A DNA stretch of 64,000 nucleotides from Anolis sagrei (GCF_037176765.1 NC_090025.1:169434822-169498821); one strand, 5' to 3'. Numbered from the stretch's first letter, positions 1 to 10,000 are shown. Program-made: numbers and translations. Notes: generated from the sequence alone by a model not told the origin.

Positions 1-110
1 TTGCAGAACTACAGCGCTTGGGATTCCATGACATTGAGCCATGTCAGTTAAAGTGGTGTCAAATGGCATTAACTCTACATTGTAAAGGCACCCATGAACA
101 CAGTCATTCG
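1..110. mobile_element. Foldback MITE arm (partial)
   Basis: The text 'ccatgtcagttaaagtggtg' followed by 'attaactctacattgtaaag' matches the right arm of a foldback MITE that recurs at 7641-7865, 9243-9435, 27298-27516 and 36547-36725. Only one arm is inside the window. Non-coding. Confidence 0.55.
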
Positions 111-164
111 CCTATGTAATGTGTAATGACTACCGGAATGGCCTGGACTCTGATTGCAGATAGC

Positions 165-362
165 GTAGTTTCATTGTCATGTTTTAGATGTTTTAATGTT
201 TTCTAACTTTGTTTTTTAATTTTTAAAATTCAAATGTTTACCTAATTGTATATTGTTTTTAAGGCATTGAATTGTTGCCTATGCTGTAAACCACCTTGAG
301 TCCCCATTGGGTTGAGAAAAGTGGGATATAAATATAGTAAATAAATAAAATAAATAAATAGC
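165..362 (+). mobile_element. L2-type LINE 3' tail
   Basis: The tail 'gtaaaccaccttgagtcccc ... gggatataaatatagtaaataaata' matches the 3' end of the L2-like LINEs that carry reading frames at 5140 and 12650 in this window. It is 5'-truncated with no coding remnant. Bases 363-700 show no gene or clear repeat. Confidence 0.6.
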
Positions 363-707
363 CTGAAGAGAATTGTCTCTGGGGAGTTATGTAGTATGTT
401 AATGAATTAAATGCTGACATAATGAGCCACTTGTGTAAAGCCATTTTGGAATGTGTACTGAATGGCATATGTCTGGAAACCATGCCTAGGCTGAAAGCAG
501 CTCCAGAAGGCTGTGGAAGGGAAACAGCTTGACTTTCATAGTGCTCGTTTAGCTGGGATTTTAAGATGGGAATTTTACTGACGGGAATCTGGTGCTACCT
601 GTATACTTAATTCTGTACCCTCTTTAATACCAGTTTAGCCTGTTCATTTATAGTTAAATAGATTGTTGTGAAGACGTCACAACTCTTCATGCTCTTCTGT
701 TTCACAG

Positions 708-1110
708 GCAATTGATCCTGGAAAGAAAAGGGAAGAATTAAAAGTACAGCATGTCTTCAAAATCTGGGAGTACAACGAACCCTGTAATTTGCTAATCATA
801 TAGTAGCAGTTATGACGTTGCTGCAAGGCTGGGTCAAAGCTGCATATGCACTTTTAATTGCATGTTTCTGCACTTTATTATGATTGTGTTCCTTTGAAAG
901 TGTAGTCCAATACAGTTTCCTGGATTTGTCATACAATTTGCCTTTATAATACTTAGAATTTGTATCTGCAATATTTTTAAAAATATATGTTATTAATTGT
1001 ATTTGGGCACAAAACCCTGAAAAACATTTCACCTGCTTTTTTATTTAGGAAATTTTATTTATGTGAAATGTCATGTTTCATGTTTTTAGTAAGGAAAGTA
1101 GAAATCAAGC
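708..1110 (+). other. CRY1: Candidate last exon / 3'UTR of CRY1
   Basis: Seen: a splice-acceptor-like 'cttctgtttcacag' ending at 707, then about 400 bp of repeat-free, AT-leaning sequence of 3'UTR character. The longest frame from the acceptor runs about 30 codons to a TAG near 800 and matches no cryptochrome C-terminus I know, so if this is CRY1 it is probably mostly untranslated. Known from memory: in human, CRY1 lies directly upstream of MTERF2 on the same strand, with its 3' end a few kb away. Inference: the 3' end of CRY1, a core repressor of the CLOCK/BMAL1 circadian loop, should lie here, and this is the best candidate. The body of the gene would be left of the window. The assignment rests on synteny, not on protein identity; no canonical AATAAA was seen. 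Confidence 0.33.
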
Positions 1111-1139
1111 TGATGAATTTAGATCAGTGGTTTAGATCA

Positions 1140-1215
1140 GTTTGGTTTTCCCATCTGTTGGCCAAACTGGGGTTTCTGTTGGCTGGGGTTTCTGGGAGCT
1201 AAAATCCAAAACACC
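1140..1215 (+). mobile_element. hAT-MITE fragment
   Basis: 'gccaaactggggtttct' and 'aaaatccaaaacacctggag' resemble the arm of the 129-bp foldback MITE at 7885-8013. Degraded single arm. Confidence 0.4.
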
Positions 1216-2060
1216 TGGAGGACACATGTTATGGGGTGGCTGATTCTGGACTTTATCACACCACACTGATAAAGTATAGTTATGGCAGGATAAAAGTAAC
1301 TTTGGAAGGGAGGAATTCAACATTATGGATCTTGTGAAGTTGTATTGAGCTTGATTCATGAGTAGAATGTGTATTTTAATTGTCGGGGGGAAATGAACCT
1401 AATATCCCTATTCTTTTGCACTCTTCCTTGTGTGATAATATCTGTCTGCTAGAATTACTATATTGCAAAGTTGAGGAAGATCTTGTGAGAATGTCACAAC
1501 TCTGCAACTCTGTAGTTGTGATGGTGGAGAGTGGATAAAAATAGGGGGGAAATGGGACAAATAGCAAGATAGAAAAAACACAGTTACCTTTGCAGAAGAC
1601 TGGTCGCAGATATTCAGATTAACAAAGTGTTAGCACATTGCAATTGCAGCATAAAAGTGATCGTTCCAATAACATTATGTTTCTATTTGATTAAACAACA
1701 CGATTGCAATGAGAGGACAGGCTGGTGTGATAACATTCTTAAATTATTAATTGGTTCAATTGATGCCAGTTAGTTCCGAGCTGCAATGCTGCAGCTTGTC
1801 TGCGGGCCTCTCATGGACTGTAGGATACTATGGAAGTGTCACACTGCAAGTAGTGATATTCGCATCCTGCAAGTGGTCTCTATTATGCCCTCAAGTATAT
1901 GTGTACCATCAGTTGGCCTGAAATTAAGTTATTCCATGGGTGTATTCAGATGTGTTTGCAGAATATCAGGTGCTCTCTTGTATTTACAGGATCTAAAGTT
2001 CCTTCATTCCCCTTATCCTACAAATTACCAGTCTGAATTAAATGGTAGGAAAAAATCAAC
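1216..2060. other. Intergenic, no feature recognised
   Basis: Both strands carry only short chance open frames (under about 100 codons) with no recognisable motif. I see no repeat family, RNA gene or splice pattern here. Confidence 0.5.
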
Positions 2061-2062
2061 CT

Positions 2063-2150
2063 TTTCTAAGCTGCTCTGAGTCCCCTATGAGGAGATGGGG
2101 TGGGATACAAATAAAGATGATGATGATGATGATAATTATTATTATTATTA
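2063..2150 (+). mobile_element. L2 tail plus GAT/ATT microsatellite
   Basis: 'gctgctctgagtcccctatg' and 'gggtgggatacaaataaaga' form a short L2-like 3' tail running into (gat)n and (att)n. The simple repeat may be shared with the 3' tail of the minus-strand R4-like LINE that abuts it. Confidence 0.45.
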
Positions 2151-3800
2151 GAAACACAATAAGATTAGTACACAGCAAACAAGATCACTCTGCTGCCTGT
2201 TATATTGGATCACACGTTGGACACTTCCCAAGTGATGTATCAGCGAATAATGCATGCAGATCCGAGTAGTGTGGCCTTTTGCAGCTGACTGATGGGAATT
2301 TTGTCAGTGCCGATTGTGTTTAAGTGCAGGCCAAGGTCTTGAGGCACTGCTCCCAGTGTGCAGATCACCACTGGGGCAACTTTTACTGGCTTGCACCAGA
2401 GTCTTTGCAGTTCAATCTTTAAATCCTCGTATCGTGTCAGCTTTTCCAGTTGCTTTGCATCAGTCCTGCTGTCCCCTGAGATTGCAACATCAGTAATCCA
2501 TACTTGTTTTTTCTTTTCCACCATCGTGAGGTTTTGTGTTCTGAAACTCTGTCAGTCTGAATTTGGAAGCCCTAGAGTAGTTTGACATGTTAATTTTCTG
2601 TAACCTTTTCAGGCTTGTGATCCCATCAGTTCTTTGATGCAGGCAGATGGTATTTGTGGCACAAGTTCCAATGAATCATCTGAGCAACGGTGTTATGCCT
2701 CTGCTTGTAGTCTGTTTGCATGATCTTCTTGCAGCAGCTGAGGACGTGATTTATCGTTTTGTCTGCTTCCTTGCCGAGTCTACACTTGGGATCTGTCGTC
2801 GACTTTTCAATTCTGGCTTTGATGGCATTGAGTTGTTGTAGGTTTTTCCGGGCTATATGGCCATGTTCTGGAGGCAATTTTTTCTCCTGACGTTTCACCT
2901 GCATCTATGGCAAGCATCCTCAGATGTAGTGAGGTCTGTTGGAAGTAGGAAAAATGGGTTTATATATCTGTGGAATGACCAGGGTGAGACAAAGGAATTT
3001 TGTTTGTTGGGGCTAGATGTGAATGTTTCAGCTGATCACCTTGATTAGCATTCAATGGCTTAGAAGTGCCCGGGGGGAATCCCTTGTTGAGAGTGATTTT
3101 ATGTGCCTGATTGTTTCCCCTCTGTTGTTTTGCTGTTGTGATTTTTGAGTCCTTTAATACTGGTAGCCAGATTTTGTTCATTTTCATGGATTCTTCCTTT
3201 CTGTTGAAATTGTCCACACGCTTGTGGATTTCAATGGCTTCTCTGTGTAGTCTGACATGGTGGTTGTGAGAGTGGTCCAGCACTTCTGTGTCCAGGTTGG
3301 TTCATCAGGTGCTCTGCTATGGCTGATTTCTCTGGTTGGAGTAGTTTGCAGTGCCTTTCATGTTCCTTGATGTGTGTCTGGGCGCTGCGTTTGGTGGTCC
3401 CTATGTAGACTTGTCCACAGCTGCATGGTACACGGTAGACTCCTGCAGAGGTGAGAGGATCCCTCTTGTCCTTTGCTGAACGTAGCATTTGTTGGATTTT
3501 CTTGGTGGGTCTGTAAGTGGTTTGTATGTTGTAAGTGGTTTGTATGTTTGATGGCATTTCTTCTAATTGCCTGTTCTTGGGCTGTCAGAATCAGGCCCTC
3601 TGTCTCCTTTTTCAGAGTTCCATTTGTGAGCCACATCCATGCTTTTTTGTTTGTCTATTTTGTTTTCAGGTTTTCCCAGGAACTGTCAATTGAGAGCTTT
3701 CTTTTGCCAGTTTTCTCTTCTGTTCTGCATTGTATTTTTATGGTATTCACTCTTTGTCTTTTGCACTTTAAGCAGTTTACTACTATTGACTTCCCATAAT
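2120..3800 (-). mobile_element. R4/Dong-like LINE, 5'-truncated, split by a Penelope element
   Basis: Read on the minus strand, 3800-3559 encodes a stretch including 'NGTLKKETEGLILTAQEQA'. 2817-2626 continues with a CxxC...H...C-type segment ('KCRLGKEADKTINHVLSC') and 'QRHNTVAQMIHWNLCHKY'. 2524-2240 ends with 'PVVICTLGAVPQDLGLHL', 'TDVAISGDSRTDAKQLEKL' and 'SACIIR'. This order (a Cys/His knuckle, then a restriction-like-endonuclease C-terminal region with an acidic D in 'VAISGDS') is what I expect from R4/Dong LINEs, which occur in Anolis. The copy lacks reverse transcriptase and has decayed (e.g. the first knuckle C..C has lost a cysteine: CRLG). The (att)n at its 3' side fits an R4-style tail. 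A Penelope-like element interrupts the frame at 2830-3546. The clade call is by memory of motif order. Confidence 0.6.
2830..3546 (-). mobile_element. Penelope-like element (3' part), nested in the R4-like LINE
   Basis: The element sits between two identical 12-bp copies of 'tttgatggcatt' (2818-2829 and 3547-3558), which are the target-site duplication. On the minus strand it carries a GIY-YIG endonuclease signature, 'GVYRVPCSCGQVYIGTTKRS', followed by 'HIKEHERHC' and 'AIAEH', the hallmark C-terminal domain of Penelope-like retroelements. Its 3' portion contains the block 'gcatctatggcaagcatcctc' / 'cctgacgtttcacc' seen in at least four other Penelope tails in this window (10008, 35227, 35534, 50400). 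No reverse-transcriptase part is present, so it is an incomplete old copy. Confidence 0.8.
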
Positions 3801-3843
3801 GTTGGTTCTTGACTGTCTTTCACATAATTTGCCAATGCATGTT

Positions 3844-3845
<2 letters not shown>

Positions 3846-3878
<33 letters not shown>

Positions 3879-3931
3879 GTGATGGTGAAGAAGAAGAAGA
3901 AGAAGAAGAAGAAGAAGAAGAAGAAGAAACA
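3846..3931. repeat. (GAT)n-(GAA)n microsatellite
   Basis: About ten GAT/GGT repeats followed directly by about fourteen GAA repeats. The acidic frame this creates on the plus strand (poly-Asp, poly-Glu) is an artefact of the simple repeat. Confidence 0.95.
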
Positions 3932-4059
3932 GTTCTAGCAAAGACAGGGAACATACCAGACAATGGTATCATGGAAGATGTGGCATGTTGTCCTGGGGCA
4001 GCCCAAAATGTTGGATTGGGACCTTAGAAGGACTAAGTTTGCCTTCAGGGCATGAGTTT

Positions 4060-5110
4060 CCCCACCCTTTTCTTAGATCCTACATAGAGATGTTACATGT
4101 TTAGGATGTTGCAATGACCTTGGATACAGTTTTCATAGGCAGATAGCGAAGCTTGCCAGGGTTATAAAGTTAGGAGCAATCTTCCTAGTTCATGTTATTA
4201 GCCAAGTGACCTGCTAACAATTAGGATTGTTAGCAGGTCACCATCAGGTGATTCAACAAGAATAATTTTTAGGGAGCAGTCATTTCTGCAAAGAAGAAAC
4301 GTTTAAGTGAGACTAAAATTTGATGAGCTTATAATATGTATGAAATAAGTAAGACTTTTAACTCTTTTGCAGTTCTTCTGGGGGAAAGGTTAATTTTCAG
4401 CTTCACCTTGTTATTCTTCAACCCCCCTGTACCTACTGCTTGTTAAAATGAGGGGAGGAAAATGACAAGCGCATCTTATAAATGCCTCCCAGCTGGCCAG
4501 CCTTAGCCCGTACGCAATATTCTCTGTAGGAGATTATATTAATGCAATCGCTCTATTTCTACAGATAGCCGAATGGGAAGGGATGATACGCGCTTTTTAA
4601 TGTGCTTAAAATCCTCTCCCCACTGAGCGAACACCCACAGGCTGTTATTTCCTCCAAATTCCATCTCTGGCAGGACAGAATTCTTTCCACCCCACTCCCC
4701 GTGAAACAAATATTTCATGCCTTAACATCCATCTTTTTTGCACTCCTCCTTTCCCTTTTCAAAAGGGAGAGCTTCCTCTCTTGTAAGCATTTCAATAGCA
4801 AACTGCTTGCAGTTTCTTCTCTCCTGGCCTCATGACACTTTGAAGACAAACAGGTTTTATTTGACGTAAGCATTCAGGGATTCCAATCCATTTCATCAGA
4901 TTGTATTGATATAGTGCGGTGCAACTTGAAAGTGTGCAAACAAACAACAGGAACACATCTGACATTAATGCATTAACATTTTAGAGTTCACTGTCAGTTC
5001 CCTGCTATAAATCCATTGATTGCCACAAGGAAGAAAAACCTGCACGAGGTCCTGATAGGATCGTATTATTTCACAAGAATCCCAGAGGTGTTTTTTTTTT
5101 TAAAAAAACT
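4060..5110. other. Repeat-poor intergenic block, possible non-coding conservation
   Basis: No transposon or gene is recognised across about 1 kb, unusual for this repeat-dense part of the window. It contains a perfect 16-bp hairpin (listed separately) and balanced-composition stretches such as 4380-4620. It could be conserved regulatory DNA, but sequence alone cannot show that. Confidence 0.3.
4206..4241. repeat. Perfect 16-bp inverted repeat, 4-nt loop
   Basis: Arm 'gtgacctgctaacaat' (4206-4221), loop 'tagg', and the exact reverse complement at 4226-4241. The flanks do not continue the pairing. It is too short for a typical microRNA precursor and is not followed by a T-run. Confidence 0.85.
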
Positions 5111-5139
5111 AACTAGTAGAAATGGTTTTCCATGTTGAC

Positions 5140-6006
5140 CTGGTTTATAAATTAGGAAGGTGGGTGTTAAGACTCGTGCGCCAGCTGCGACCGTACCTCA
5201 TGAAGGCGGATCTGGCCAGGGTGGTCCATGCCTTAGTCACCTCCAGATTGGATTACTGTAATGCGCTCTACGTGGGGCTGCCCTTGAAAACGGCTCAGAA
5301 ATTTCAGTTGGTCCAACGGGTGGCAGCCAGGTTGTTAACTACTGGTGCTCCTTTCAGGGAGCGGTCAACCCTCCTGTTTAAGGAGCTCCACTGGCTGCCG
5401 TTCATTTTCTGGTCCCAATTCAAGGTGCAGGTTCTTACCTACAAAGCCCTGAATGGTTTGGGACGCGCCTACCTGCATGACCGCATTTCTGTGTACGAAC
5501 CCACACGATCTGGAGAGGCCCAGCTTGTGCTCCCACCTCCATTGCAGACGCGATTGGTGGGGACGAAGGAGAGGGCCTTCTCAATGGTGGCCCCTCGATT
5601 CTGGAATTCACTTCCCAAGGACATCAGGCATACCCCAACTCTGGCAGTTTTTAGGAGGAGCCTGAAAACATGGTTGTTCCAGTGCGCCTTCCCAGAATAA
5701 TGAACTCTCAGCATTGTGCCCTCTAAATGCACTTTACACTGCTTTAGGATTGTTTGTACGCTCTCACCAACGCCCCATCTCTCCTATCTTGTTCATGCCT
5801 AGCATTATTTTTTAACTCTAATTACATTTGGCCCAGCCATAGATTTTAAATGTGTGTTGTATTACTGTCATTTTTATTGCCTTTCTGTTTATGAGTTTTA
5901 GTTTAATTGTTTTATTGTTGTTGTTATTGCTTGTATTGATGTATTGTGGGCTTGGCCTCATGTAAGCCGCACCGAGTCCCTTGGGGAGATGGTAGCGGGG
6001 TACGAA

Positions 6007-6046
<40 letters not shown>
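5140..6046 (+). mobile_element. L2-like LINE, 3' end with ORF2 C-terminus
   Basis: The open frame from 5122 to 5700 encodes the C-terminal part of a reverse-transcriptase protein. Marks are 'VTSRLDYCNALYVGLPLK', 'ELHWLPF', 'FKVQVLTYKALNGLG', 'WNSLPKDIRHTPTL' and 'FRRSLKTWLF', typical of the post-RT region of L2-clade LINEs. The catalytic RT domain is missing (5' truncation). After the stop, a 3'UTR ends in 'catgtaagccgcaccgagtcccttggggag' and an (att)n run at 6008-6046, a usual L2 ending. The frame is open for over 170 codons, so this copy is fairly young for its family here. Confidence 0.8.
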
Positions 6047-6047
<1 letters not shown>

Positions 6048-6242
6048 TTGTGTGTAGGAAAGACCTAGTTTGAAAGAAAAAAAGTGAATAAGATAGCAGT
6101 TTCAAACACTGAAGCCTTAACTCTAGCTTTGGTAATGTTATTATGAGCGCTTTTATGGCAACACTGGGTTCATTGAAATTGCTGCTTTTTGTGTTGCTTC
6201 TTGTAACTGCCTGGGGCATATCTACATGACATAATTAATAGA

Positions 6243-6480
6243 AGCCACCGGTGGTGCGATGGGTTAAACACTTGTGCTGGCAGGGGAGGTTTGAATCCAG
6301 GGAGAGCGCGGATGAGCTCTCCATGTAAGCTCCAGCTCCCCATGTAGGGACATGAGAGAAGCCTCCCACGGGGATGGTAAAGTATCAAAACATCCAGGTG
6401 TCCCCTGGGTAACATCCTTGCAGATGGACAATTCTCTCACACCAGAAGCGACTTGCAGTTTCTGAAGTTGTTCCTGACAC
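6243..6480 (+). mobile_element. tRNA-derived SINE, type B
   Basis: The head 'gccaccggtggtgcgatgggttaaac' and a B-box-like 'ggtttgaatccag' are tRNA-related. The body contains 'gggacatgagagaagcctccca' and the end 'ttctctcacaccagaagcga ... gttcctgacac'. At least seven more copies occur in the window. The last 54 bp also form the first unit of a tandem array (6427-7117). Confidence 0.8.
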
Positions 6481-7117
6481 TAGATACCTATATACTGAAT
6501 GTTGTAGCAATTAAGCAAAGACATAATATACATTATTGCAATTATATAATTGTTTTACTTTTGGCCTTAGGGACCTTTTGCCTTTGACAATTCTCTCACA
6601 CTAGAAGCGACTTGCAGTTTCTCAAGTTGTTCCTGACACTAGATGCCTATATACTGAATGTTGTAGCAATTAAGCAAAGACATAATATACATTATTGCAA
6701 TTATATAATTGTTTTACTTTTGGTCTTAGGGAGCTTTTGCCTTTGACAATTCTCTCACACCAGAAGCGACTTGCAGTTTCTGAAGTTGTTCCTGACACTA
6801 GATGCCTATATACTGAATGTTGTAGCAATTAAGCAAAGACAATATACATTATTGCAATTATATAATTGTTTTACTTTTGGTCTTAGGGACCTTTTGCCTT
6901 TGACAATTCTCTCACACCAGAAGCGACTTGAAGTTTCTCAAGTTGTTCCTGACACTAGATACATATATACTGAATGTTGTAGCAATTAAGCAAAGACATA
7001 ATATACATTATTGCAGTTATATAATTGTTTTACTTTTGGTCTTAGGGACCTTTTGCCTTTGACAATTCTCTCACACCAGAAGCGACTTGCAGTTTCTCAA
7101 GTTGTTCCTGACACTAA
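6427..7117 (+). repeat. 159-bp tandem array seeded by a SINE tail
   Basis: Units begin with 'gacaattctctcacaccaga' at 6427, 6586, 6745, 6902 and 7061, i.e. spacings of 159, 159, 157 and 159. Each unit holds the last about 54 bp of the type B SINE (to 'gttcctgacact') plus about 105 bp of unrelated AT-rich sequence ('agatgcctatatactgaatg', 'aattatataattgttttact'). Four complete units plus a final SINE-tail part. Units differ by only a few bases, so the array is recent. Confidence 0.92.
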
Positions 7118-7188
7118 AAAATAAGAATAATGCAGATTGAAACCACTTTAACTGCCACAGCTAAGTGCTATGGACTGCTGGGATTTGC

Positions 7189-7265
7189 AATTTGGTGAGG
7201 TAGGCTGTTAGGAATTGTGGGAGTTGAAGTCCAAAACACCTGGAGGGCCCAAATTTGCTGGTGCC
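7189..7265 (+). mobile_element. hAT-MITE single arm
   Basis: 'gctgttaggaattgtgggag' then 'ttgaagtccaaaacacctgg' match the right arm of the foldback MITE at 7885-8013. Confidence 0.6.
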
Positions 7266-7369
7266 TGTTCTACAGTTTACAATGTACTCTGTCCTTTTCT
7301 GATAGCAAACGTGAGAAATCCTGGTTGCATAATCTCTATATGAGTTGCAAATGAAAATGGTTCATTCCA

Positions 7370-7447
7370 GTGACACGAGCGCACCCCTCTTTCGTGGCGC
7401 GCATTGGTATCACCCAGAAGCCTTGCAGAAAGGAAGCGGCTGCAGAG
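7370..7447 (+). promoter_or_regulatory. MTERF2: Candidate MTERF2 promoter / non-coding first exon
   Basis: Seen: a short CpG-containing patch (gacacgagcgc, cgtggcgcgc) with an inverted CCAAT box (gcgcattggt, about 7399-7408), an ETS-type core in 'aaaggaagcggc' (about 7430) and a strong donor 'cagag|gtgagc' with GT at 7448-7449. Known: nuclear genes for mitochondrial proteins often use ETS/NRF2 and CCAAT elements, and MTERF2 has a non-coding 5' exon. Inference: this would splice to the acceptor at 14541-14542, about 7.1 kb away. Without transcript evidence it remains a guess. Confidence 0.33.
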
Positions 7448-7640
7448 GTGAGCGGCTGCTCCATTTCTGCGCTGGGAGGGGGGGCTTCCTTTGGAAACAT
7501 AGAAAATATAGAAACATAGATAAGGGGAAGAGGGCTGGAGACAAGGCAAGGACTTTAGCAAGGGGAGGGAAAGGCTTTTGCGGTGATCAAAGCCAGGTCT
7601 GGGGCCCGACAGGCTTTTGTGGCTGATCTCTACTCGCCTT

Positions 7641-7865
7641 GGGGTGTATTTACTATCTACACTGTAGAATTAAAGCAGTTTGACAACACTTGGACTGATG
7701 CTAAGGAATCATAGAGGTTGTAGCTTTACAAGGACTTCAGCCTTCTCTGCTAAAAAGTGCTGGTACTTCCCTAAACTGCAAATCTGAGGATTTCATATTA
7801 TTGAGCCATGACAGTCAAAGTAGTGCCAGGCTGCATTCATTCTATGGTGTGAATGCACCTTATGT
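7641..7865. mobile_element. Foldback MITE
   Basis: Left 'ctacactgtagaattaaagc agtttgacaac' and right 'attgagccatgacagtcaaa gtagtgcc ... gtgtgaatgcacc' are inverted, diverged arms of the same MITE family as 27298-27516. Non-coding. Confidence 0.6.
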
Positions 7866-7884
7866 AGAATTAATGCATCTACAC

Positions 7885-8013
7885 CAGGCATGGGCAAACT
7901 TGGGGACCTCCAGGTGTTTTGGACTTCAACTCCCACAATTCCTAACCGGCTGTTAGGAATTGTGGGAGTTGAAGTCCAAAACACCTGGAGGGCCCCAAGT
8001 TTGCCCATACCTG
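7885..8013. mobile_element. Complete hAT-type foldback MITE, 129 bp
   Basis: The two halves are near-perfect inverted copies: it starts 'caggcatgggcaaacttgg' and ends 'ccaagtttgcccatacctg', with centre 'cctaaccggctgttagg'. It is flanked by 8-bp duplications 'atctacac' (7877-7884) and 'atctgcac' (8014-8021), as hAT transposition makes. The arm sequence (gttgaagtccaaaacacctgg) is the seed of the large array at 33421-35045. Confidence 0.85.
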
Positions 8014-8097
8014 ATCTGCACTGTAAGAGGGTTGAATGAAAAGTAACGTCTCCACCTCCATTACTTGGATTTGGATGGGAATATTTTAATATAACAA

Positions 8098-8160
8098 ATC
8101 ATAGAATCATACAGTTGGAAGAGACCTCATGGACCATCCAGTCCAACCCCATGCCAAGAA
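8098..8160 (-). mobile_element. CR1 LINE 3' end
   Basis: 'aaatcatagaatcatacagttggaagag' and 'ccatccagtccaaccccatgcc' are the reverse complement of the CR1 3' terminus, with its ATTCTATG-type end. 5' truncated; a SINE follows immediately. Confidence 0.8.
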
Positions 8161-8170
8161 AAAAAAACCC

Positions 8171-8436
8171 CTTTTTTGTTGTGTCAAGAACGACTTGAGA
8201 AACTGCTTTTCTCTGAGAAACTGAGAATTGGCCGTCTGCAAGGACGTTGCCTAGGGCACGCCCGGATGTTTTGTTGATTTATCATCCTTGTGGGAGGCTT
8301 CCCTCATGTCCCCGCATGAAGAGCTGGAGCTGATAGAGGGAGCTCATCCGTGCTCTTCCCGGATTCCAACCTTTGACCTGTCGGTCTTCAGTCCTGCCGG
8401 CACAAGGGTTTAACCCAGTGCGCCACTGGGGGCTCC
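8171..8436 (-). mobile_element. tRNA-derived SINE, type B
   Basis: Reverse-complement copy with poly-T at the left (3' A tail), 'gtgtcaagaacgacttgagaa', 'ctcatgtccccgcatgaaga' and the tRNA-like head ending 'gcgccactgggggctcc'. It carries a small internal duplication near 'gaaactgcttttctctgagaaactgag'. Confidence 0.85.
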
Positions 8437-8439
8437 AAT

Positions 8440-9135
8440 GCAGATATAATCCATAGAATGTGCTCTTTAACTACCACTATTCGCTTTTCCACATAATCAC
8501 CAGATAACTGCTTCTAAAACTGGGGATCCAAAAAGTAAACGTTTTCTGAATGGCATCTAGTGGCTATTTAACACTGTTTACAAATCTGCAGTGCAATGTT
8601 GACAGTGAATTCTGAAGATACTATACTTCATAAAAAGGAAAAATGCCCTGCTTTGCAAGACTTGTAAATGCTGATTTGTTATTAGTAAATATTAAATTTT
8701 TATTCCTATTTTATACACCTGGGGCCCACATAAACATTTATTTGGACAAAAGGGGCCCTGAATGGAAACATTTAAGATTGCCAAAATTGAGAAATTATTT
8801 TCCTTTTGTTAACATTAATGCTGCAGAAAGTATTTCCAATCCTTTGTTCCTATTCATTCCTAAGTAGCGTTGCTTAACGTTTCTGGTCACAGAAGTATTG
8901 AAAGCATTTAATCAGTCAGTAGGAAGACATGTGGGACACTAGGAGTCAGAAGTACAGGCTGGACAATAAGTCACCCAGTTGCATTGATCAGTTGCGTTAC
9001 ACCCTTTGTGGCAAAATAACACAATCTGCTGCTGTTGACCTACTAACACACTTAGTGCTACTCCTCAACACACGCTTCGCATCTGTATAAACAGAAAGTA
9101 GGACATTTTTCACAATTCATCCCCTTTTCTAAGTA
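8440..9135. other. Intergenic, no feature recognised
   Basis: Repeat-free sequence without convincing frames. The plus-strand frame near 8643-8867 (74 codons) has no recognisable motif. Confidence 0.45.
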
Positions 9136-9136
9136 C

Positions 9137-9530
9137 AGTCAGCTCTCCACATTTGCTGCGGACAGGAGCACAGGACTCTTGTGAAAGTGGGAAAACCAGG
9201 AATGTAAACAACTCTATTTTTCCCCTGAAAGGACCTTTCTCTGTGGGTGCATCTTCACTGTAGAATTAATATAGTTTGACACCACTTTAATTGCTGTGGC
9301 TCAATGCTATGAAACCCTGGGAGTTGTAGATTTCCAAGGTCTCAACAAATTACAAGTTTCATGATTCTGTAACTTTGGGCCATGGAAGTTAAAGAGATGT
9401 CAAACTGCAGTAATTATGCATTGTAGATAAATCCAGCTTCTACCAGAAGACCATAGAATTTAACCAGAGGACCTAGAGATTTCTGTCAAATCTGCAAAGG
9501 TCAAATCTGTAAATAGGGAGGGACAACTCG
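9137..9530. mobile_element. Tigger/mariner-like remnant with MITE inserted
   Basis: 'gtcagctctccacatttgct' at the left and 'aatctgtaaatagggaggga' at the right resemble the ends of Tigger-like elements. The middle (9243-9435) is a foldback MITE with 'ttcactgtagaattaatata gtttgacaccac' and its inverted partner 'aaactgcagtaattatgcat'. Old and diverged. Confidence 0.4.
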
Positions 9531-9639
9531 AAAAGGGTTTGAATAACAATTGTCACAGAGGGAGGGGTGATTCCATTCCAAAACATCAAGGTTGATCAGG
9601 AGTGTTTCTGGGCGTTTCTACTAAATATGAAATATTGCC

Positions 9640-10000
9640 TCTCTTAAAGCAATGTGGGTTACTTGAAGGCATGGCTTTTCGAACAAGCTTTTGAGAATGC
9701 TTGGTCCATAGTTGTTCTGCGCAATAGTCGTACATCCTTGCACTTTATCCCATGGCCTCTCTCCATTGTTGCAGCTTGCACTTATTCCATTGCTATTCTT
9801 TACAGCTTGACCATGTTTACAGCAACTTACCACCACTGGTTGATGTCCTCAGATTATTGAGTCTGAGTTGATATTTTTATATGTGTTTTATTTTATTGTA
9901 TTTTATATTGTGCTTCATTTTTATGGTTGTTTTTAGGCACTTTCTGCTGTTTGTAAACCACTGTGAGTTCCTTCGGGGAGGTGGTGGCGGGATATAATAA
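9640..10000 (+). mobile_element. L2-like LINE 3' end
   Basis: 'ggcatggcttttcgaacaagc' corresponds to the last codons of the L2 frame (compare KTWLFEQAF at 13140-13170), followed by a 3'UTR with 'gtaaaccactgtgagttccttcggggag' and 'gggatataat'. Confidence 0.7.

Noticed and set aside
3809-4027. Acidic protein with poly-Asp and poly-Glu
   Set aside because: Translation of a GAT/GAA microsatellite.
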